Shown here in pieces: positions 1-6,054 of a stretch of 6,054 nucleotides of DNA (its first letter is position 1; each line of letters begins with the position of its first letter). A model generated the notes under the pieces. That model was not told where the DNA came from. It worked only from the letters and a program-made list of their open reading frames with translations, and did not search any database. The stretch comes from Bacteroidales bacterium (GTDB lineage Bacteria; Bacteroidota; Bacteroidia; Bacteroidales; UBA932), in the NCBI GenBank assembly GCA_016285215.1, contig JAEEQI010000148.1:1-6054 (forward strand). Direction: 5' to 3'. A program made the position numbers and the translations under genes.

Positions 1-1
1 G

Positions 2-550
2 GCTTCGGGTATCATTGGCAAGCCCACCGTGGTTACGGCTACGCTGGGGTACGATGTGTCCGATAAGGAGAGGGTGCTGAAACCCGAACTGGGTGGCGGT
101 GCGCTCCTGGACCTGGGCGTGTACGTGCTCAACTTTGTCCGTATGTACTGCGACAGCCCCATAGCCCAGCTCAATGCCACCTGCATCCGTTCGGAGACGG
201 GGGTGGATGCCTCGGAGGTGGTGACTATGGTGCTGGAAGACGGTACGCTGGCCAGCGTGCAGGCTTCGGCCTGGAGCCAGGGAGACAACCAGGGCGTGAT
301 TGCAGGAACCACCGGCTACCTGGTTTTTGACGATCTTATCAATCCCACGTGTCTTCGCATCTGCCGCAAGCGCCATATTGTAGAAAAGGAGATTCCCGTA
401 CCGCCGCAAATCACTGGTTTTGAATACCAATTCCGCGCGTGCAAGCAGGCCATCGAGGCGGGCCTTCTGGAACCGCCCCAGATGCCGCATTCGGAAATCC
501 TGTACATAATGCATCTGATGGATCGTTTAAGGGCCGAATGGGGCGTATAA
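2..550 (+). CDS. Gfo/Idh/MocA-family oxidoreductase, C-terminal part (5' end outside window)
   Basis: The reading frame is open from base 2 to the TAA at 548-550, giving 182 visible residues. The GTG at 29 lies inside the domain and is not a convincing start, because the codons before it (ASGIIGKPTVV) already match the family's conserved 'G-x-IG-x-P/V-x-x-V' strand at the start of the C-terminal alpha/beta domain. The segment GGGALLDLGVY (about 92-124) is the characteristic substrate-side motif; Asp at 110-112 and Tyr at 122-124 sit where many relatives have D-x3-H. The end, with GFEYQFRAC, a run of EPPQMPHSEIL and a final EWGV, matches the C-terminal helix of the dihydrodiol-dehydrogenase-like branch. 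Family members are cytoplasmic NAD(P)-dependent dehydrogenases acting on sugars, inositols or related polyols. The Rossmann fold and the catalytic EKP lysine are off the left edge, so cofactor and substrate cannot be read. It lies 46 bp upstream of, and co-directional with, the barrel gene. The family call is firm; the specific substrate is unknown. Confidence 0.9.
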   Translation, partial: ASGIIGKPTVVTATLGYDVSDKERVLKPELGGGALLDLGVYVLNFVRMYCDSPIAQLNATCIRSETGVDASEVVTMVLEDGTLASVQASAWSQGDNQGVIAGTTGYLVFDDLINPTCLRICRKRHIVEKEIPVPPQITGFEYQFRACKQAIEAGLLEPPQMPHSEILYIMHLMDRLRAEWGV

Positions 551-553
551 AGG

Positions 554-595
554 TATACTTTTTGCTAGCAGAAAGGCCGCGTTAGCAAAAGTATA
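554..595. repeat. Imperfect inverted repeat (hairpin) abutting the barrel gene's start codon
   Basis: The left arm at 554-569 (tatactttttgctagc) pairs with the right arm at 581-595 (gttagcaaaagtata). This gives 15 pairs including one G-U (568 with 582), one bulged T (one of 559-563) and an 11-nt loop at 570-580. The right arm ends one base before the ATG at 597, so in RNA the ribosome-loading region of the downstream gene would lie inside the stem. There is no T-tract after the stem and much of it is A-T pairs, so it does not look like an ordinary intrinsic terminator. It could be an operator palindrome or a translational control hairpin, or it could be chance in an AT-rich gap. The pairing is directly visible; the function is inferred. 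Confidence 0.6.
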
Positions 596-596
596 T

Positions 597-3482
597 ATGA
601 AGAACTTTATTTCCTTAGTAGTATGCCTGCTCTTCATTCCCCTGGGAGCGCGGGCTCAAGTGTTCATTCTCAATGACAACGTGTTCCAAGGACGCCTGAG
701 CAACATCAAGGCGGTGGTGCTGGATTCCCTCTCCAACGAGCCCGTCCCGTTTGCCTCGGTGTATGTGATTCCTGTCAAGGACACTACCATCACCAACTTC
801 ACCCTCACCAATGCCCAAGGTGAAGCGACTCTCGAAGAAGTGCCTTACGGCAATTACGTGTTTCACATTGAGATGATGGGCTACAAGCCCTTCATCAAAG
901 AACGTTACTTCCGCCAGGAAGAAGTGGACCTGGGAACCATCAAGCTCCAGCAGGACGAGCAGTTTATCCAGGCCGCCACCATCACCGATGTGGGTAACCC
1001 CATAGTGGTCAAGAAAGACACCGTGGAGTTCAACGCCTCTTCCTTCCGCGTGGGGGCCAATGCTATGCTCAAGGACCTCCTCAAACGTATGCCCGGTATG
1101 GAAATCACCGCTGACGGCAAGGTGAAGTTCAACGGCGAAGAAATTGATAAGCTCACGGTAGGAGGCCGGACTTTCTTCTTTAACGACCAGAGCGCAGCGC
1201 TTAACAACCTGCCGGCCGCCGTGGTGGACAAGATCCGCGTGATTGACCGCGAGAGCGAGGAAACCCGCGCCTCGGGCATCCAGGACGGCAACCGTGAAAA
1301 AGTGCTGGACGTGGCCCTTAAGAAAGAATACGAGAAAGGCTGGTTTGGCAATGTGGGCCTTAAGGGCGGTGCCACCCTTGGAAAAAAAGGAGATGAGGAT
1401 CTCCGGGACAACCGCGGCTTCCTGTACAATGGCAATGTTTTGGCTTCGGCCTATTCTGAGAAAGACCAGATTACCTTGATTGGCAATGTGCAGAACATTG
1501 ACGATTCCGGTTTCGCCGTTATGTTTACTGACGAAGACGGAGAAGAAAGGACTTCCTGGGACCAGGGCCTTACTACCGCGGCCCAGGCTGGCATCAATGC
1601 CAACACCTCCCGCATCAAGGATGTGGAAAGCACGGCCGGTGTCAACTATAAATATACGGATACGGACTCGGGTACCAAGACCCTCCGTACTACCTATCAG
1701 GACGACGGCAACCTAACCTCCCATTCCCTCAACAGCGGAAAGGCTTTTGACAGTTCCGTCAACGGTAATCTGGAGTTCCAGAAGGAGAAAGGAAAAGTAT
1801 GGTTCCACGTACGTCCCACCTTGTATTTCAGCAAGCAGTTCGGCACCAAAGGAAGCAGTTCGGAGACGTCCCGGGAAGGGGAGTTTGTGAACCGTTCGGA
1901 GAATGCTTCCCAGTCTTCATCGTTAAGCAGGGAGGCCGGTTTCACAGGCGATGTAACTTTCCGGGAACTGGGGGGAAAGGAAAACCGTACCCTCCGTCTT
2001 CGGTTGTACACCAGCTTTGACAACACCACCGGTAACAGCGAAGAGTCCTCCTCCCTTACTACGGTTGCCGGCACGGATCTCCGCCAGATGACCTACGACA
2101 CCCAGTATTTGAACCGGCGTATCAACGGAGGCATCGGCTACACGGAGCCCTTCGGAAAGAAATTCACGCTTTCCCTGTCGGCCAACCTTTACCGGTATCG
2201 CCGGGACAACCTGCGGGATGCCTTTGACGCGGCGGGCAAAAACGATTATTACTCCTCCCAGACCCTTTCCAGTTCCTGGGAGCAGGTGTACGAAGTGACC
2301 GGGCAGTATAAGTTTACGGATAAGACCTGGCTTACCCTGGGCGGAACGGTATCCGGTATTCTCAACGAGACGTATTCCAAGAGCTATGGCATTGAGGAAA
2401 CCACCGGTAAAGGCGAGTGGAACTGGCTGGTGACGCCCCAGTTCCGTTTCCAGTACAGCAATGATCTGGACCGGATCCAGCTTGCCGCTTCCGGATCTTC
2501 TTACCGGCCCGCTGTTTCCAGGATGCTGCCGGTGCTCAATATCACCAATCCCTCCCGGCTCAGTGTAGGTAACGTCTACCTGAAACCCTATTCCACCACT
2601 TACATCAGCGCCAGTTGGAACCGGAACAACCGGAAAAGATTCTCCAACCTGATGGCCTATCTGTCCGGAGATGTTAAAGCCAATCCCATTACCACGGCCC
2701 AGTGGTACGACAAGGAAGGTGTCCTCTATGCCATCCCCGTCAACTCAAGAAGACCCACCATAACCCTCCTGCAGTTTGGCGATTACTCTACGCCGCTGGA
2801 CAGCAAGAAGAACTGGTCCCTGTCCCTGTATGAGTCCATCAATTATTCCTATTCCACTTCCTATCAGGCCAGCACGGCCTTGCCGGGTCTGGATAAAGAC
2901 ACCTTTGATTATTCGGACTTTATGGCCGATTTCTGGGGCAACAGCCAGGGAGACCGCTTCTACGGTGGCCAGAGCGGATTCAAGGAGAGCCGGACCAATA
3001 GTTGGAACCTGTCCGGAGACATACATCTTCAGTACAACTTTGATCAGGGTTCTGTAGGAGGAACCGTCTATGCGTCCGGCCACGTGGCCCGCTATTCGCT
3101 GGATCCCAAGGCCAATCTGAATACCTTCAATATGTCGTTCAGCGTGGATGCATCCTATATCACCAAGCACGAGTTTGAGTTTGAAACGGACTTTGGCTAT
3201 ATGTTCTACAGAGGCTATGCCCCTGGATACGGCCAGCCGGAATGGCACTGGAATGCAACGATATCCAAGAATATCGGCGCTTTCAACCTGAGCCTCACCG
3301 TTCACGATATCCTCAATCAGACCCGGAATCTCACGCATACCGTAACGGACAACTACCAGGAAGATACCTACCGCCTGGTTATGGGCCGATACATCCTGCT
3401 TGGTGTAAAGTGGAACTTTGGCAAGATGAACGCCGCCCACAGTTCCCGCGCCCAGGCTGCCGCTTTGAATATGATTTTCTAG
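597..3482 (+). CDS. Outer-membrane beta-barrel protein, TonB-receptor-like, with carboxypeptidase-regulatory-like domain
   Basis: This is a complete 961-residue protein. The ATG at 597 is chosen because a clean signal peptide follows at once: K2, a hydrophobic core at about 4-17, and A-R-A before Q21. Cys10 lacks a lipobox, so it is not a lipoprotein. Residues about 37-115 resemble the carboxypeptidase D regulatory-like beta-sandwich (EPVPFASVYV, then TNAQGEATLEEVPYGNY). Residues about 126-245 form a plug-like domain with the usual landmarks: KDTVEFNASSF, LLKRMPGMEI, GGRTFFFND, LNNLPAAVVDKIRVIDR and the GIQDG turn. From W249 (GWFGNVG) to the end is an outer-membrane barrel. A conserved-looking P-x-L-x-x-x-x-NP...GN-x-x-LKP segment lies near residues 640-665, and a late VHDILNQ leads to the closing strand YILLGVKWNF (932-941). 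An 18-residue tail ending in Phe follows. The layout fits the Bacteroidota 'outer membrane beta-barrel family protein' class, which is related to TonB-dependent transporters. No SusD-like partner lies in the window, no clear TonB box is seen, and the ligand is unknown. No Shine-Dalgarno sequence is present. Confidence 0.9.
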   Translation: MKNFISLVVCLLFIPLGARAQVFILNDNVFQGRLSNIKAVVLDSLSNEPVPFASVYVIPVKDTTITNFTLTNAQGEATLEEVPYGNYVFHIEMMGYKPFIKERYFRQEEVDLGTIKLQQDEQFIQAATITDVGNPIVVKKDTVEFNASSFRVGANAMLKDLLKRMPGMEITADGKVKFNGEEIDKLTVGGRTFFFNDQSAALNNLPAAVVDKIRVIDRESEETRASGIQDGNREKVLDVALKKEYEKGWFGNVGLKGGATLGKKGDEDLRDNRGFLYNGNVLASAYSEKDQITLIGNVQNIDDSGFAVMFTDEDGEERTSWDQGLTTAAQAGINANTSRIKDVESTAGVNYKYTDTDSGTKTLRTTYQDDGNLTSHSLNSGKAFDSSVNGNLEFQKEKGKVWFHVRPTLYFSKQFGTKGSSSETSREGEFVNRSENASQSSSLSREAGFTGDVTFRELGGKENRTLRLRLYTSFDNTTGNSEESSSLTTVAGTDLRQMTYDTQYLNRRINGGIGYTEPFGKKFTLSLSANLYRYRRDNLRDAFDAAGKNDYYSSQTLSSSWEQVYEVTGQYKFTDKTWLTLGGTVSGILNETYSKSYGIEETTGKGEWNWLVTPQFRFQYSNDLDRIQLAASGSSYRPAVSRMLPVLNITNPSRLSVGNVYLKPYSTTYISASWNRNNRKRFSNLMAYLSGDVKANPITTAQWYDKEGVLYAIPVNSRRPTITLLQFGDYSTPLDSKKNWSLSLYESINYSYSTSYQASTALPGLDKDTFDYSDFMADFWGNSQGDRFYGGQSGFKESRTNSWNLSGDIHLQYNFDQGSVGGTVYASGHVARYSLDPKANLNTFNMSFSVDASYITKHEFEFETDFGYMFYRGYAPGYGQPEWHWNATISKNIGAFNLSLTVHDILNQTRNLTHTVTDNYQEDTYRLVMGRYILLGVKWNFGKMNAAHSSRAQAAALNMIF

Positions 3483-6054
3483 AGGACTTCCTTAAGGAAA
3501 GGTCCCGTGACGGAGGCGGGGTTCTGGGCCAGCTCTTCCGGAGTGCCCTGGGCTACGATGTAGCCGCCCCTTCGGCCTCCTTCCGGGCCCATATCAAACA
3601 GATAATCCACACTCTTGAGCACGTCCAGATTGTGCTCGATGATGATGACGGTGTTGCCAGCGTCTACCAGGCGCTGGAGCACCCCCATCAGCACTTTGAT
3701 GTCTTCAAAGTGCAGGCCGGTGGTGGGTTCGTCCAGAATGTAGAGGGTCTTTCCCGTGGAGGGACGGGACAGTTCGGCCGCCAGTTTCATACGCTGGCTT
3801 TCGCCGCCGGAGAGGGTGACGGCGCTCTGTCCCAGTCTTACGTACCCCAGACCCACATCGGCCAGGGCCTTCAGCTTGGCGGCTATCTTGGGAACGGGCT
3901 TGAAGAACTCGTAGGCCTCGCTCACGGACATCTCCAGCACGTCGTTGATGTTCTTGCCCTTGTACTTGACCGCCAGCACGTCTTCGCGGTAGCGGGTGCC
4001 GCCGCAGACTTCGCAGGGCACGTGCACGGAGGGCAGGAAGTTCATCTCAATGACCTTGATGCCGGCGCCCTTGCACTCCTCGCAGCGGCCGCCGGGCACG
4101 TTGAAGGAGAACTTGCCGGCCTTGTAGCCGCGCACCTTGGCGTCCTGCGTTTCCTCAAAGAGGGTGCGGATGTCTCCAAACACGGCCGTGAAGGTGGCGG
4201 GATTGGAACGGGGCGTACGGCCAATGGGGCTCTGGTCAATTTCAATGAGTTTGTCAATGTTCTCTATGCCTTCCAGGCTCTCGTAGGGGAGCGGCTTCTC
4301 CTTGGAGCGGTAGAACTTCTGCTTGAGGATGGGCATAAGCGTTTCGTTCACCAGCGAGCTCTTGCCGGAACCGGACAGGCCCGCCACGCCAATGAGGCAG
4401 CCCAGCGGGAAGTCCACGTTTACGTTCTTGAGGTTGTTGCCCGTAGCGCCCTTCAGGCTCAGATAAAGGCCGTTTCCTTTGCGGCGGGTGGCCGGTACGG
4501 AAATACTCCGTTTTCCTCTCAGATAGTCCAGCGTGATGGAAGATTCCTTGCCCTTGAGCAATTCTTTCAAAGGGCCGTTGGCGCAGATGCGGCCGCCGTT
4601 TTCTCCGGCGCCGGGGCCCACGTCCACCAGCCAGTCGGCGCTGAGCATGGTCTCCAGATCGTGCTCCACCACCATCACGGAGTTGCCCTCGTCCCGCAGC
4701 GTCTTCAGGGACGCAATGAGCTTGCGGTTGTCCTTCTGATGCAGGCCGATGGAAGGTTCGTCCAGGATATAGAGCACGTTCACCAGTTTGGAGCCAATCT
4801 GCGTGGCCAGGCGGATGCGCTGGCTTTCACCTCCGGAAAGGGAGCCGGTGGGACGGTCCAGGGAAAGGTAGTCCAGGCCCACGTCCAGCATAAACTGCAC
4901 GCGCTCGCGGAGCTCCTTGAGGATGTCCCGGGCCACGTTTTTCTCCCGCTGGTTGAAGCCTTTGGGAATGGCGTCCAGCCACTCTCGCAGCTCGCTCATT
5001 TCCATAGCGGCCACTTCCGGGATGGTCTTGCCGTCCACCTTGAAGCAGAGGGCTTCGGCGTTGAGGCGGGTGCCGTGGCAGACCGGACAGGTAATGGTGT
5101 CTTCAATATTGTCTATTACGCCGCCCCAGCTTTCCATCTCCGTAAGCGTGCCTTCTCCCACGCGGAAGAGGTCTTCGGAGCCGTATACCAACAGGCTCAC
5201 GGCCTCGTCCGGTAGGGCTTCGATGGGGTCGTACAGACTGAAGTTGTATTTGCGCGCAATGGCGCGGATAATGTCAAACTTGCGGTTCTCCCGCACGCGG
5301 CCCAGGGGAACTATGGCACCGTCTGCCACGGACTTGCTGCGGTCCGGGATAATGGTGTCAATGTTTACGTCCACAATGGTGCCCAGGCCCTTGCAGTGGG
5401 GGCAGTAGCCCTGCGGCGAGTTAAAGGAGAAGCTGTGCGGCTGGGGCTCCTGCAGGGAGAGGCCGCTCTCGGGGTCCACCAAGTGCTTGGAGAAGTGCGA
5501 GAGGGCGCCCGTTTCGCTGTCCAGGACGGCCAGGGATCCTTTGCCAATGTTGAGGGCCCGGCCCACGGAATCGCGGATGCGGCGGTCGTCTCCGGCCTCG
5601 GGCTTGAGGCGGTCCACCACCACTTCAATAAAGTGGGGTTTGTAGCGGTCCAGGGCGTCTACCTCCTGCAGTTCGCGGATTTCTCCGTCTATGCGCACCT
5701 CCGTGTAGCCGCGCTTGCGCAGCTGGTCAAAGAGCTCGCGGTAGTGGCCTTTTCGGCCCCTTACCAGGGGGGAGAGGAGGTAGCATTTTCGGCCCGCATA
5801 CTGGCTCATCACCAGATCCACAATCTGCTCGTCCGTGTAGCGGACCATCTCCTTGCCGCTTTCCGGGGAATAGGCGCGGGAGCCCTTGGCGTACAGCAGA
5901 CGCAGGAAGTCGTAGATTTCCGTGATGGTGCCCACCGTAGAGCGCGGATTGTTGCCGGTGGTCTTCTGTTCTATGGCAATGATGGGGCTCAGGCCGGTGA
6001 TTTCTTCCACTTCCTGGTTTTCCAGGATGCCCATACAGTGCTTGGCATAGTTGG
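3479..6054 (-). CDS. uvrA: UvrA, excinuclease ABC subunit A (5' end outside window)
   Basis: UvrA is the DNA-damage-sensing ABC ATPase dimer that loads UvrB in nucleotide excision repair. The frame runs from the TAG at 3481-3479 to the right edge, about 858 residues. The ATG at 6034 is internal, since NYAKHC before it aligns with E. coli AYARQF (from residue 59). About 58 N-terminal residues with the first Walker A are therefore missing. Counting from that internal Met, visible landmarks are: GLSPIIAIEQKTT (14-26); NPRSTVGTITEIYDFLRLL (29-47); CPHC (211-214); CPVC (316-319); signature LSGGESQ (399-405) with Walker B YILDEP (422-427) and His458; second Walker A GLSGSGKSS (552-560); an intact zinc finger C651-x2-C654-x19-C674-x2-C677; signature LSGGESQ (741-747); Walker B YILDEP (765-770) and His801. 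Two oddities: the first cysteine pair of zinc site 1 reads VDPESG (186-191), and the CPHC-to-CPVC stretch is about 24 residues shorter than in E. coli. A second Bacteroidota UvrA paralogue rather than the main copy cannot be excluded. The gene converges on the barrel gene with a 4-bp overlap. Confidence 0.97.
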   Translation of the reverse strand, partial: NYAKHCMGILENQEVEEITGLSPIIAIEQKTTGNNPRSTVGTITEIYDFLRLLYAKGSRAYSPESGKEMVRYTDEQIVDLVMSQYAGRKCYLLSPLVRGRKGHYRELFDQLRKRGYTEVRIDGEIRELQEVDALDRYKPHFIEVVVDRLKPEAGDDRRIRDSVGRALNIGKGSLAVLDSETGALSHFSKHLVDPESGLSLQEPQPHSFSFNSPQGYCPHCKGLGTIVDVNIDTIIPDRSKSVADGAIVPLGRVRENRKFDIIRAIARKYNFSLYDPIEALPDEAVSLLVYGSEDLFRVGEGTLTEMESWGGVIDNIEDTITCPVCHGTRLNAEALCFKVDGKTIPEVAAMEMSELREWLDAIPKGFNQREKNVARDILKELRERVQFMLDVGLDYLSLDRPTGSLSGGESQRIRLATQIGSKLVNVLYILDEPSIGLHQKDNRKLIASLKTLRDEGNSVMVVEHDLETMLSADWLVDVGPGAGENGGRICANGPLKELLKGKESSITLDYLRGKRSISVPATRRKGNGLYLSLKGATGNNLKNVNVDFPLGCLIGVAGLSGSGKSSLVNETLMPILKQKFYRSKEKPLPYESLEGIENIDKLIEIDQSPIGRTPRSNPATFTAVFGDIRTLFEETQDAKVRGYKAGKFSFNVPGGRCEECKGAGIKVIEMNFLPSVHVPCEVCGGTRYREDVLAVKYKGKNINDVLEMSVSEAYEFFKPVPKIAAKLKALADVGLGYVRLGQSAVTLSGGESQRMKLAAELSRPSTGKTLYILDEPTTGLHFEDIKVLMGVLQRLVDAGNTVIIIEHNLDVLKSVDYLFDMGPEGGRRGGYIVAQGTPEELAQNPASVTGPFLKEVL
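3484..3505. repeat. Palindrome just past the convergent stop codons
   Basis: The core ttccttaaggaa (3488-3499) is a perfect 12-bp palindrome. GGAC at 3484-3487 can pair with GTCC at 3502-3505 across a two-base bulge (AG, 3500-3501), giving an eight-pair stem around TTAA. It begins two bases after the barrel gene's stop and lies inside the last codons of uvrA. A hairpin here could help end plus-strand transcripts or protect their 3' ends. No T-tract follows on either strand, so it is not a standard intrinsic terminator. Codon-level chance is a fair alternative. Confidence 0.35.

Noticed and set aside
586..593. Minus-strand TACTTTTG, an exact match to the Bacteroidetes -7 consensus TAnnTTTG
   Set aside because: No TTTG-like -33 element is seen at the right distance, no minus-strand gene follows, and the match is part of the inverted repeat. 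The plus-strand copy has one extra T and also lacks a good -33 element.
554..595. Intrinsic terminator for the oxidoreductase gene
   Set aside because: The lower stem is all A-T apart from one G-C pair, it carries a bulge, and no T-tract follows; the T-run is inside the 5' arm instead.
905..1435. Minus-strand open frame inside the barrel gene
   Set aside because: It is an antisense shadow of a well-supported coding region, with a low-complexity Ser/Arg/Pro-rich product and no motif.
2745..3440. A 231-codon minus-strand open frame inside the barrel gene
   Set aside because: It lies wholly antisense to conserved barrel strands and shows no domain, signal peptide or independent start context.
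3242..5215. A stop-free plus-strand frame of 657 codons running from inside the barrel gene across the junction and antisense to uvrA
   Set aside because: It overlaps two firmly identified genes, has no recognisable domain, and its translation is rich in Gly, Ala, His, Val and Gln, as expected from the complement of GC-rich uvrA codons.
6034..6054. ATG at 6034 (minus strand) as the true start of uvrA
   Set aside because: The frame stays open upstream to the window edge with residues that align to UvrA, and the essential first Walker A would be missing if translation began here.
3479..6054. uvrA as a truncated pseudogene
   Set aside because: The missing N-terminus is explained by the window edge; both signature and Walker B motifs, the second Walker A and a normal C-terminus are intact with no frameshift.

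Overview
The window looks like a chromosomal segment from a member of the Bacteroidota, probably a Bacteroidales-type organism with fairly high GC (mid-50s percent by eye, not counted). Three things point there: a large outer-membrane barrel protein with an N-terminal carboxypeptidase-regulatory-like domain, a class typical of this phylum; an AT-rich leader with no Shine-Dalgarno sequence before that gene; and UvrA sequence features that resemble Bacteroidota UvrA as I remember it. Genus cannot be assigned from what is here.

Layout: (1) Positions 2-550, plus strand, hold the C-terminal 182 residues of a Gfo/Idh/MocA-family NAD(P)-dependent oxidoreductase whose Rossmann half lies off the left edge. 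(2) Positions 551-596 form a 46-bp gap almost filled by an imperfect inverted repeat that ends one base before the next start codon. (3) Positions 597-3482, plus strand, encode a complete 961-residue secreted outer-membrane beta-barrel protein of the TonB-receptor-like type, with signal peptide, regulatory-like beta-sandwich, plug-like domain and barrel. (4) Positions 3479-6054, minus strand, hold most of uvrA, the damage-recognition ATPase of nucleotide excision repair. Its first roughly 58 codons, including the first Walker A motif, lie off the right edge. The two large genes converge and overlap by 4 bp, sharing the palindrome CTAG as the core of both stop codons.

The genes do not form an obvious pathway. 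The oxidoreductase and the barrel protein are co-directional and could share a transcript. uvrA is a convergent housekeeping neighbour. No RNA gene, mobile element, CRISPR array or novel multi-gene system is visible. Coding density is essentially complete, with no gene-free stretch longer than 46 bp. The points most worth a second look are the hairpin at the barrel gene's start codon, the overlapping convergent stops with a nearby palindrome, and two departures of this UvrA from the E. coli pattern: a lost cysteine pair in the first zinc site and a loop about 24 residues shorter.
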